Below, piece by piece: positions 11,122 to 20,976 of a stretch of 64,000 nucleotides of DNA. Under the pieces are notes generated by a model. That model was not told where the DNA came from, did no database searches, and saw nothing but the letters and a program-made list of their open reading frames with translations. The translations under genes and the position numbers were made by a program. The DNA comes from Nigrospora sphaerica (taxonomy: Eukaryota > Ascomycota > Sordariomycetes > Amphisphaeriales > Apiosporaceae). Within the stretch, counting starts at the first letter, position 1; the number at the start of each line of letters is the position of its first letter. The stretch covers positions 1,426,001 to 1,490,000 of the forward strand of contig JAGVVL010000025.1 of assembly GCA_018287875.1 (NCBI GenBank), in the 5' to 3' direction.

Positions 11122-12476
11122 GGTCGAGCGTGGATGCTGTTTAGTGTTGACTCCGGTGTTTCGATGTCCATGTCGTCTATCTCTTCGTGGGTTCTACTGC
11201 GGGTTCTGCCAGTGCTTCTAGTACGGCAGCTGGTTGCTCGACGCTTTCGCGGCTGTACTGTCTGCCAGTCCTCGGCTGTTGGCTTAGGGGGTTCTTGCGA
11301 GGGCAGTGCGAATCCCTTCGGTCTCGTGACATAAGCAGCCTTAGCGATCTGGACCTGCTCCTGGCGGACTGGACACTCCTTAGACTATGCAGTATGTGGT
11401 CCTCGGCATGCTGGACAGCAGTACCGGCTCTTATTCTCGGCTTCTGGGCATTCTTTATCGTCATGCTTTGTTGAAGAGCAAAGCCCACACCTGCGTGCAT
11501 GGCGGCAGACACGGGCGATATGTCCGTAACGGTAGCAGTGGTAGCATTGCTTAAGCTGGGCTCCTTCGGCGAAGGGTTCGCATGGATAGTAGCCATACTG
11601 CCAAATAAGGCCGTCTCGACATAGCTGTTCCGCTTGTTGAACCGTGGGTACTGCAATATATAGGGCCGTGACCTTCCTAGACGAGTTCTTGGCGTTGCGA
11701 GGGAGCTTGGCCTCCAGGACGTCGATAGGGCCGCCGGGCTGGTTCCGGAGTTGGACTTCTAGCTGCCCTTGGTTCGTCTCTATGGCCTCCTTATTGATGC
11801 CATGAGCCACCACCAGGATCTTTCTCTTCTGGATAGAGGCGTTCTCTCCGAAGGCCTCGGCGGTCCAGGTTAGGTCGGCCTCTAGGGCCTGTTTCTCTGC
11901 TGTTGATTTGCAGGTGACCGCGTAATCTCCGCTAGGGAGCTTCCTGGCTGCCACTGCTGCCTCTCTGCCTATTGCTACGTTAACTTTCCGTACGATCTCT
12001 TCGTAGGTGCGGCCTTCAGTTCCCGCGGCCTTAACCGTGACCTCCCGTTCGTGTCGAGGAGGCAGTGTCTTGGCTACCTGAGGAGCCCTAGGTGTAGGAG
12101 CGGCGGTAGGGGTAATAGCGGCTGCAGCGTATGTCTTAGGAGCTTTAATTTCCTTGTGGATAGCCTGGAGCGCGTTCTCGATATCATCGATGCGTCTTTC
12201 GATACTGGTCTGGCTATCTGGTTCCTTGGCTGCCGCCTCTAGGACCGGGATGGCGGCTTGTACGGCTGCGACCAAGGTCGCAGCGTCGGAGTCACCGGCT
12301 AGGAAGCGTTTGAGGTGGTTTACGGTACCGCGTATAGCTTCTGGACTGCGTCCAGGTGTAGTGTTGCTGCTTGGCGATGGCGTTCGCGAGTCTGGAGGCG
12401 ACGGCTCAGGCGGTGGGGCGGCCTGTTGGCGGCTCCCACCACCCGCGTTTTGTTTCACTGGTGGTGGATCGACCAT
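11118..12476 (-). pseudogene. LINE ORF1: gag-like protein with zinc knuckles, one internal stop
   Basis: The frame from 12476 runs 453 codons to a TGA at 11118-11120 that overlaps the ORF2 ATG. The N-terminus is Pro/Ser-rich and disordered. The middle (MKVNVAIG-like region to LPSGDYAVTCKS) resembles the RRM-like part of LINE ORF1 proteins. The C-terminus has CYHCYRYGHIARVC, a second CGLCSSTKHDDKEC knuckle and a third CPACRGPHTA...C knuckle. An in-frame TAG at 11385-11387 falls inside the third knuckle where Trp is expected. TGG to TAG is C-to-T in a CpA context on the other strand, the signature of repeat-induced point mutation. Confidence 0.87.
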
Positions 12477-12590
12477 TTCTAGGGTAAATGAGGCCCTAGG
12501 AACAGTTTCCGGGCTATCCGGTAGGTTTTAGAGTCGTGGTTGTGAAGTTATCGCCGTGTGGGGTCAGTTTCGAAAAGTTTTTTGGCGATT

Positions 12591-12604
12591 GAGAGACGAG
12601 GTAA
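12591..12604. repeat. Target-site duplication, 5' side of the LINE
   Basis: Exact copy of the 14-mer at 7731-7744. Sequence beyond 12605 continues the pre-insertion intergenic region. Confidence 0.88.
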
Positions 12605-13265
12605 AGCTCAGCGACCTGCGAATAAGTTTTGAAATTGGTAGTAGAAATGAAGATGATAGTAATGCTGGTCGTTATTCTAGTCCTGTACCACCTCGAGCTT
12701 TTTAACACTTGGTGGCAGCTTGACCTCATGCTGAATAGCTCTCTACAAAATTACAATCAAGTTTGTTGATCAGAACGGCGTAAAGATTGGCTTTAGTCTG
12801 TCTTCCTGTAGGAGTCCTGTATGCAGCCGCTTTCTAGAACACATCTTATTTTTGGCTCTGTAGAGTTTAGGATCACTATACACAAACCCTCAGGGAGCCC
12901 CCAAAGACACGATCATAATGGAAAATATACAGCGTGGGAAAATATTGTTAGACGTTAGAGTTTGCAGTGCACACTTGTTAAATAGGTGTGTCTTGAGTCG
13001 GGGCGCTGGTCATAGCGAAAATATAGGTGTGAGATTAGTTATGTCAGAGTTCCAGCTGAATCCGAGGGTATTTTCTCGAGGTCATGATTCAACCTACTGC
13101 CTAAGACAGTTGGGATGTTTAGTTTGTGGTTGAGCCGATTATATTATCCACAAAGATATAAACACCCGCACCTTGGGAGCGTGGATACCGTCCCTTCTTT
13201 TAACCATCCGATTCTAAACTACCTTTATTCATTCTTTTCATTCCACTCTTTTTTTTCTCTACATC
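12605..13265 (+). promoter_or_regulatory. UstYa promoter; original divergent promoter split by the LINE
   Basis: A 661-bp gene-free stretch that is more A/T-rich than the flanking genes. A TATAAA box lies at 13157-13162, 104 bp before the UstYa ATG at 13266. A C/T-rich leader with a long T run follows (13205-13262), typical of fungal core promoters. Without the LINE this segment would also run up to the ATG of the repeat-bearing secreted protein (about 717 bp between the two start codons). It was therefore probably a shared bidirectional promoter. Confidence 0.6.
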
Positions 13266-14213
13266 ATGAGTTTCATGTACAAGCAAGTTCCGGCGTCGGA
13301 CGAGAGTTTACTGGCCGGAGCCAACGTCCATTGGGAGGCAGGTCCTCCCCATCACGGCGGAGCCAGTGGCGTCCGCTGTAGCTACAGGAATATTCGAAGT
13401 TTCTCGTTGGTGCTATCTTGGGGCCTCACGGGGTTTTTGTGCTTGGTCACAGGAGCGTTGATCTTTGAGAGGGCCTCGAGTGCACGTGTCCAATACTTCC
13501 CCACCGACATGGTCGATGCTCGAGACTTTATCGAGTACGAGCAGGTACGGTTCACCGGAGCGCTGCTATTTGATGAGCATTCGCCGCGCGTGTATCGTGC
13601 CCACGATGCCGAGGTTGAGTATTTCGGTCCGCCCAGTCCTGAGCTCGAAAGTGCCTGGTCTGAACTTCTCCACAGTACGTGTTCCGGCTTTCTTGTTCTG
13701 TAAGAAGTCGTGCTAATCAATGACCGCCAGAGCATCTCTTTGTCATGACTCCCGAAGAGGTTGCGCCTTTTGCTCCGGAGCTGACTCCGCTGCCAAGTAC
13801 CGGGCAAACGATTGTTGAGTCCGTTGTCCACCCTCCCAGCTCACAGCTGAATCGCGTACCTGACATTACGGAACTTCAGGTTGTACATGTACCACACACT
13901 TCACTGTGTGAACAGCATCCGCAAGGCGCTGTCGCCGGTGCTTTACCCCGGTGCAGAGCATCCGCACGACTACCTGGCAAACAACACAGCCATTTCCGAG
14001 CAGGACCACTTGGAACACTGCATGGATCTCATTCGGCAGTCGATTCAGTGCGGAGGAGACTATAGCCCATCCCCCTTTTACTCGAAAGCCGGGGTTCACA
14101 TGCATGTGGGCAAGGGAGCTGAACACACCTGTCGCAAGACCAGCTCGATTCGAAACTGGATAAGCAAGAGACGGGTCGAGATACCGGTTGCCGGGCATGT
14201 GAAAAGTGTTTGA
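13266..14213 (+). CDS. UstYa-family (DUF3328) oxidative modification protein
   Basis: Three exons, 13266-13674, 13731-13818 and 13880-14213, give 276 residues. A single membrane span lies at about 46-67 (SLVLSWGLTGFLCLVTGALIF). The two family-defining HxxHC motifs are present: HTLHC at 171-175 and HLEHC at 209-213. The conserved tail EHTCRKTSSIRNW follows. Family members act in fungal secondary metabolism and catalyse oxidative cyclisation in ustiloxin, asperipin and related RiPP pathways. They are also found in non-RiPP clusters, so substrate cannot be read from sequence. All key residues are present and splice phases (1, 2) close exactly. It was probably divergent from the secreted repeat protein before a LINE inserted, and an NADH dehydrogenase and a tyrosinase follow. 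Intron 2 uses a GTCCGT donor, the least certain junction. Confidence 0.88.
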
Positions 14214-15175
14214 CAAGAAAGGGACGTAGCTTGTGGCCGGGAGGCAGCCTAGCACCCGACCTCTGTCGTTTGTGTATGGGCTTGGGATGAGTTGCGGACG
14301 AAGAGAAATATTTGGACATCGGAGATTGCAGTGCAGCCCGCCGGCGGGATGTTGACAAGGTCTATCCAGCAGACTCCGAGGCTCAAAGAAGGATCTCCCA
14401 CCAGCGCAACGTCGTCTACACAATAATTGGACCGAAAACTAGTCGCCGTTGATTCCAGGCCACATTGAAACATGCAGTCGCTTAATGGCGCATCCTGCCC
14501 GGAAAGGACGGCACGTCTCCTTTTACCTTCGGATATTACGGGCGAGTAGGTCCAACAATGAGATCCGGGAGTTTGCACAAGCGGGCTCGTCCGCTGGTGC
14601 CGATAGAAGAGGTCCCACTGTCGGGACTTTTCGCTGTGTCGTTCCGTCGTGACCCGGTCCACCAGCCACGCGTTGCGATCGGGGTGAGGGGGGACACGAC
14701 GCATTTCGGGTTCGTTGGTAGGGCTGACAGGGCCTCGTATGCAAGTAACAGCTGAAAACGCAGGGCGAAGTTTAGCCTTTTCAGCTGGCCCTCTCGTTGA
14801 CGACCTACTACGTGGCACAAGAAACGAGTACATATTAAGTGTACATCTGAATAGGTACCCTTTCCATGGATAAGTAGGAAGATGCAGGCGTGCATGCCAT
14901 TCCAAGCTGCCGGGTTTTCCCGACTGCACGTACCCCGAAAACACCGGACCGTTCGGCCCCACGCAAACCTGCAGGTGTGACATGGGGGCGCTTCGTCCAA
15001 TTATCATAAGCTCTCAATTGAGCACCCATCAACTTGACATCATTGGGCAAGCTTAAAATACCAACTCTCCCGTACCTTGAAGTATGACTGACGCACACCC
15101 TGCTGATGTTTACTTATAGGAGAGCCTGCTCCGTTTTCCTCCTCTCCCGGCCATCATAGACAAGAAACACCCGAC
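14214..15175. other. Intergenic region between UstYa and the NADH dehydrogenase
   Basis: About 960 bp. A 252-codon minus-strand open frame (15007-14249) overlaps much of it but shows no domain, signal or compositional support. The region should contain the UstYa 3' end and the dehydrogenase promoter. Confidence 0.4.
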
Positions 15176-16924
15176 ATGTCTTCCACCCCGAGCCGTTGCG
15201 CAGCCGTGGCTGGTCGGAGCCTCTTGAGGAGGCCGAGACCCGCTGTGCGAGCTTCGTTCTGGACGCCGGCATGCGCCCAAGTACCCGGAGCGGGTAGCGT
15301 CCGCCTCGCGAGCACCGTCCCGGTGGCACAGAAAACGCAGAGTAAGTTGGGCTTTCGGCGCGCCGGCGCAGCCATCCTTGACCGCTCGAGTACTGACAGG
15401 CACGGCTTTCCCGTCCTTTAGACCAGAAGGAGCGCGTTGTGATCCTCGGCTCCGGGTGGGCCGGCTACGGCTTCGCGCGGACGCTGGACCCGAACAAATA
15501 CGAACGCATCATGATCTCGCCGCGCTCCTACTTTGTCTTCACACCGCTGCTTGCCGGGTCCGCAGTGGGCACGCTCGAGTTCAGAGCCATTCTGGAGTCC
15601 GTCAGGAGGCTCGGGCTCGATGATTTTCATCAGGTAGGCAGGCCCACTGTGAATTTGGCCGGCGTAGTGCCGGGCCGGAAGTGCCGACAACCGGACGTGG
15701 CTGACAGATGCCCAGGGCTGGGGTGATGACGTCGACTTCAGTCGCAAAGTCGTCCGGGTCGAAGCCAATGTCTCGGACGACCTGGCGGCCCGGACCCGGC
15801 TGCTCCCGGCTGCTGGCGAGAAGCAGAAGAAAGGCAAAGTGTTCGAAGTCCCCTACGACAAGCTCGTCATCGCCTGTGGATCCTATAGCCAGACCTTCGG
15901 CATCGAAGGCGTCCGGGAGCACGCCTTCTTCCTGCGCGACGTCAGCGACGCCCGCAAGATCCGGCACAAGGCCTTGCAGAATTTCGAGAAGGCCGCCCTC
16001 CCCATAACGACGGATGAGGAACGGAAGAAGCTGCTGCACTTTGCCATCGTCGGCGGTGGCCCCACCGGCATCGAGTACGCCGCCGAACTGCACGACCTGA
16101 TCAAGGAGGATCTGACCAGAGTCTATCCGGCGCTCATCAAGTTCGTCAACATCACCGTCTACGACGTGGCCCCCAAGGTCCTCCCCATGTTCGATAAGAC
16201 CCTGGCGGCATACGCCATGAACACCTTCAACAGAGGGGGCATCCACGTGAAGACGGAACACCACCTCGAGCGCATCCGGCCGGACGAGGAGTGCGAAGGC
16301 TGTGTGAAGATGAAGATCAAGGAGTACGGCGACAGGGAGGTGAACGCGGGCATGGTGGTGTGGTCAACAGGCCTCATGCAGAACCCACTGATCGACAAGC
16401 TGACGCAGAAGACGTTCGATGTGCCCTCCGTGATTGCGGGCGAGAAGCCGGCCAGCGGCTCGGTCCGCCTGCAGAAAGACCCCAAGACGGGATCCATCTT
16501 CACGGACCACCACCTGCGCGTTCACGTGGTGCCGGGCGACACGGCAGCGGACAAGTCCCGCGAGGCCAGCCCGACGGCCATGGCCGACGTGTACGCCATT
16601 GGCGACTGCGCGACGTTCCCGGACCTGGTGCTGCCGGCGACAGCCCAGGTGGCAAGCCAGAAGGCGACGCACCTGGCCAAGCGGTTCAACAAGGGCGACA
16701 TCGGCGACGCCCCCTTTAAGTTCAGGAACTGGGGCACCATGACGTACCTAGGCGGCTGGAAGGCCATCCACCAGAGCAGCGCCGACGACCTGAAGGGCTG
16801 GGCCGCCTGGATCCTCTGGCGCACCGCCTATCTGACCAAGAGCATGTCCATCCGCAACAAGTTCATGGTGCCCGTGCACTGGGCCATCACCTGGCTTTCC
16901 GGTCGCCATATCTCACGCTTCTAG
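15176..16924 (+). CDS. Alternative (type II) NADH:ubiquinone oxidoreductase, mitochondrial
   Basis: Exons 15176-15341, 15422-15633 and 15716-16924 give 528 residues. The N-terminus is rich in Arg/Ser/Ala and lacks acidic residues, fitting a mitochondrial presequence. The first Rossmann motif (VVILGSGWAGYGFARTL, FAD) is near residue 61 and the second (AIVGGGPTGIEYAAEL, NADH) near 237. MADVYAIGDCATFP is the typical FAD-binding motif of the family, and the C-terminus (RNKFMVPVHWAITWLSGR) is the conserved membrane-anchoring helix. No EF-hand was seen, so it resembles NDI1 or NDE2-like enzymes rather than the calcium-binding NDE1. It passes electrons from NADH to ubiquinone without proton pumping. 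Which face of the inner membrane it uses cannot be decided. It sits between UstYa and tyrosinase genes; a role in that cluster is possible but not shown. Confidence 0.9.
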
Positions 16925-17235
16925 ATGGGCCGGGGACACCCCACAAGCGGACCGGCATCTTGTACCAACTGCATAATAATTAGAGCGGCATGGCGTTGGG
17001 GCGGGCTCGAACTCTTCTCGGCATTCAATAGATCAAAATCCTTGACACATCGGTTTGGATTTCTGCGTGGACAGAGACTTGGTCTAGCCCCGGGGGCTCG
17101 CATTCATCATATTGGCCACTAACCGGGCACCATTGCAAGGCCAAGGCCGCCATCTACCAAAGGCCGTGCGGTATCTCTGTCACCCCTGACTTGGCTTCGT
17201 TCCCGGCGTGCTTTTCCTCCCGTCCACTCCGCTAA
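16925..17235. other. Short convergent intergenic region
   Basis: About 310 bp between the stop codons of the dehydrogenase (+) and the tyrosinase (-). It probably holds both polyadenylation regions. Nothing else seen. Confidence 0.45.
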
Positions 17236-18640
17236 TTACGCATAGACATAGCAGAGCGGAGAGCCGCCAAGCGTATCCAACAGGTCCCTCAGGGGGAGAT
17301 GGTCGGCCAAGCCGCGCATGCCGAGGGGGTCGTCGAGGGTACCCGGCGGAGAGGCGGGCTCGCGCATGACGGTGCCGCCAGCGATGGTGGCGGCCTCGCG
17401 CGGGTGCAGGGCCTGCCAGAGCCAGTAGACGCGGTCAAGCATGGCGTGGTGCAGCCAGAAGGCCGGGTCGTTGAGGGACGAGTACAAGTCGGTGCCATCG
17501 GCGCCCATGGCGTAGTGGCCGGCGCCGTGCAAGCCTTGGAAGTCGGGCGCCGTGCGCGCCCCCTGCAGCTCGTCCTGGAACGCTGCCACGCTGCCCGACG
17601 CTGCCCCTACCGTGATGTTGAGCAGGCTCGCCGTCGTCAGGAACCGCTTCGACGACGCCGTTGTCAGGTCCCGCCGCAGGCACCGCGGGTTCCAGTCCGC
17701 GATGCTGCCCACCGATTTCAGTCCGTCCATGCCAGGCCGCAGGGGCCCCAGGTTCAGCGTCATGCTGCAGGCACTAGGGTTAGCCGAAGTTCCCTCGGGG
17801 ATATAAACAGTGGAAAAGGGCTGGTGAGAAAAAAGGGGGACACAAACTTTTTGAACGGGCCCGACTTGACGCAACCACCCCCCTTGCCTGATGGCAAGTA
17901 GATGGTGCGGTTGGCGGCCATGCTGCCGTTGTGCCAGAAAAACTCGCCGTCGCCGCTCAGGCTCGTGTCGCTGCCGTCGAAAACGGGGGACTTGGCCAAG
18001 TCATCTTGGTACTTAAACCAGTTCCAGTACTGCAAGATCCCGGAAGCTCAGTCAGCAAAGATTGCTTCTTGCGGCGCTGCATATGCGCCAGGGGCGGGGT
18101 GGGGGCGGCGGCAAGACTTACGGGCTGGTAGCCCCGATACCCGCATTCGTCGCGCAGGGCGCGCTCCCAGAGGTGGACGAAATAGCGGTGCCAGGTGAGA
18201 AAGTTGGCGGTGCCGTGGATCGACAGCGTCATGTTGATGTGTACGGCCACAAAGTCGTCGTAGCGGTTCTTGTTCGCCCAGCCGTACTGTGTCAGCCGGG
18301 CCGGCGCGTCGAGCAGGCACTGGACGGCGCGGATGTAATCCTTCCTCTGCGGCTTAGATAAGTGCTCCCTGGCGGTCTAGTCAGCGGCGGAGACGCCTCA
18401 GCGACGTGCGGAGGAAGGGAGTGGGCATGGAGCCTACCAGTCTTGCCGCACGCCGGCCTGGGCGAGCGAACATCGCCTTCTTTCCGCTCCCGGGGGTGGT
18501 GCCGCCGCCTCGAGCGCCGCCATGCTTCGGTTCTGCAGCTCGGCCAGCACCACCGTGGCGTCTTCGGACGCATCCAGCGCTGCCGCGGCAGTGAGCCGGA
18601 CGCAGGCGAAGCCCAGAGCGGAAAGGATTGAGAAACGCAT
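17236..18640 (-). CDS. Secreted tyrosinase (UstQ-like type 3 copper oxidase)
   Basis: Four exons on the minus strand (18640-18438, 18368-18122, 18029-17848, 17764-17236) give 386 residues, and all phases agree. The start MRFSILSALGFACVRLTAAA is a signal peptide. The CuA site has His at about 111, 119 and 128 in AVHINMTLSIHGTANFLTWHR, followed by ECGYRGYQPYWNW. The CuB site has GLHGAGHYAMG and DPAFWLHHAMLDRVYWLWQ. Length and motifs match the small secreted tyrosinases found in fungal secondary-metabolite clusters, including UstQ of ustiloxin, which oxidises peptide tyrosine. It is complete and not truncated. It lacks the long C-terminal cap of melanin tyrosinases. Proximity to UstYa and the secreted repeat protein suggests, but does not prove, a shared pathway. 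A TTTAAA box lies about 90 bp upstream of the ATG. Confidence 0.9.
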
Positions 18641-20976
18641 CGCGGACACCCTCACACGTAAGTTGTCGGCCGGCTGGTGAACCAATGTGTGGGCGTAAAG
18701 AAAATGGCGCAATGCGACTACCCGTTCTTTTAAACCTCCGGGAGCCGACCACGACGCGGCACTACGGGGTTCGAGTTCATTATGCGAGGCCAGTCCTGCG
18801 GGATCGACCTATCTGGGCCCTCGCCGAGTCGGGGGTCCAGATCAGCCCAAAGTCATCCCTGCATACTGCACTTGCCTAAAGCTGCAAAGATCAATGCAGG
18901 GAGGGGGTTAAGGGGGTCTCTATCTGCACCGCGCGCCTCGGCGGTTGGTGGCAGGATAATGTCGTGGCCCGGTCAGATTGGAGTCCCCGGCGCATGGAGG
19001 GTGACATTCCGAGGCACGTCGTGTTGCGGCGCAGGCCAACCGGCAGGCGAGGGCTTTTGTTTTGCCGGGACCTCGTTATGGACAACTGATGACATTTTTG
19101 GGCCAATGGGGGCCCTCGGGCGGCGGACCGGTGGCACCCTCTGTGTGCGGCCCCTTTTTGGAAAGGGACCTGGCGGGGGCAAAGCTCTATCAATACGACG
19201 CAGTGCCGAGAGCTGCCCCGATGCTGGGCAAAGTGCACCGCCCGTCGCTCTCTCGGCTCAATACCCGGCGTCGTTGCCCCACCTCCGGGTCGTGGAGGAG
19301 GACCAGAGGGGCGATGAGGGGCGACGAAGGATCGACGTCCGAGGGGGGGCAGCTATCGGCTCCACCCGGGGGGAGCCGATCGCCGTACAAAAAGAAGACG
19401 AGTAGCGCGGCCGTATAAACCCGTCCCTTGGCGTTTCCGGCCCGTCGGCTAAGATCGCCGGGGGGCGGGGGCGGGGGCAGACTTTTTACAGTCGATGACC
19501 GACAGGGGTGGCCAGCAAGGGATGCGGCTGGTTACACGCCCTTCAGTGGAAAAAGTCTTACGGCCCTTGCAGCTGGGAACCCCGGCGGGTTGCCCCCGTT
19601 GCCATCTTGGCGCTCGTGGCGGTGAAGCTCTTGGATGGCGGGCATAAGGTCGCACGCAGGCCGGCCATGCCGATTGAATTACCCTCTCAAGTGCCGGATA
19701 TCACGTTGATGTGGAATCGGGGCTCCTCGCTCTTCCCAAGCCCCTGGACCCAAGCCACGCTCTCCGTCTCCGTCTTAATTCATTATTCTCCATCTTGGTA
19801 TGGTAAGTCCATCCTCCCAAGGACCCCACATCACCACCGTCCAGCACTCCATGATTACTGACCGGACAGGACCCAGCCCTATCTACCCACTAGCCAGGAA
19901 CGCAAAACAGCTTAGCTTGAGGCCCTGTTTTGATTTATTTGTGGCACGGGCAGTCGGGCATTCACCGTGTGCGGGCCAGGCACAGGCCAATTCAGTCCAG
20001 CACAATGGCAGCCGGAATGCTGTAATAGGTTTTAATAGATACCGTTCATTAGCACAGAAGATGAATGCAGCAACCGAGACACAATCTGGGCCGCGTGTAT
20101 GTTGCTGCGTCTCCCATTTGTACTTTCCATCACTTCTCGCCAGCTCGGGCTATGCAGGTCCTCTTCTAAAGAAGGGGGCTTCGTTTAGGCCAGTTTGTTA
20201 GTTGTGAGACAGAAAGCACTATTAATAGACGAGTATAGCTCAATGTGGGGCCATGTATAGCCGACGGGCGACTATTACCTGCACGTTCTTTTTTTCCCGC
20301 TTCCCAGCAGAGAAGCCGCCACGTTGGCCCATCCATTATTTTTGAGCCTCTTACCTGGCCGGCTCTGGCTTCCTTAGTCCGCTTTTTTATTTATGGCCGC
20401 CGGCCAGAGCGGTCGTTGTCCCCGTCGGCTTTGCCTAGGACCCGGTGCCGAGGGCGGACACGGACGGCGTTTCTCCGAGAAATGGCGAATTGGCATCGTC
20501 GTGACGTGCCTAGCGAGAGCCCACGCTACTTCCGCCACGTCGCACCGCGGGGGGGAAGGGTACGGACGGAGCGGCAGGCCGGGATTAGGTTGTTTCATGA
20601 GGCAATATGATCATAATAGCCGTGCCTCTTGCCTGTTAGGAAGTCCGGCTCGTGGCCTTGTGGCCCATGCTTTTTTGTCGAGTCTTATTTGGTGCTGCAC
20701 CCTTTTGTGGTCTAAAGTTGAAGAATCTACTATAACCCGACTTGCGTTTAGAGCATCTCCTACGGCAGTATCGTGTAATAAACGGTAAAATAATGTAAAC
20801 CAGTGCAAGCATGCTAACAGGTTGGCTAGTATTCTATCACGTCGCTTCTCTAAGCCATGCTGGTTTATCTAAGGACTTTCATCTCGATGCATGTACGCAA
20901 CGTAAAAGTAGACGATGATGTTGCCACTATACACGTCTTTTTGGAAGGCGGCGCCCGCTTGGAATCAGACTGGTGA
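18641..20976. other. 2.3-kb gene-poor region between tyrosinase and the rhodopsin-like gene
   Basis: The first few hundred bases are the tyrosinase promoter (minus strand), with TTTAAA at about 18729-18734. A 9-bp perfect inverted repeat sits at 19355-19380. From about 20000 to 20850 the sequence becomes more A/T-rich. Open frames on both strands have no recognisable features, and no RNA gene was seen. Confidence 0.4.
19355..19380. promoter_or_regulatory. Inverted repeat ATCGGCTCC-N8-GGAGCCGAT
   Basis: Perfect 9-bp arms separated by 8 bases, about 0.7 kb upstream of the tyrosinase start codon. It contains CGG and CCG in inverted orientation, the layout bound by Zn2Cys6 regulators, but no second copy was found near the UstYa gene. 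Function is unknown. Confidence 0.3.

Larger units (their letters stand above)
7745..12590 (-). mobile_element. Tad-like non-LTR retrotransposon (LINE), near full length
   Basis: The element is read on the minus strand. The 5' end is at 12590, ORF1 (gag-like) at 12476-11118, ORF2 (endonuclease and reverse transcriptase) at 11121-7934, and the 3' end at 7745 with an (AAT)n-type tail. A perfect 14-bp target duplication flanks it, so both termini are directly defined and the insertion looks young. ORF1 carries zinc knuckles, and ORF2 has an APE-type endonuclease and an RT with FVDD. No RNase H domain was recognised between the RT and the C-terminal zinc finger. This organisation matches the Tad/MGL group of fungal LINEs. 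Each ORF has a single inactivating lesion, so this copy is probably not autonomous. It lies between a secreted-protein gene and a UstYa gene. Confidence 0.92.

Noticed and set aside
14249..15007. 252-codon minus-strand frame between UstYa and the dehydrogenase
   Set aside because: No signal, domain, repeat or plausible splice structure, and the composition is not gene-like. Could be revisited with RNA data.
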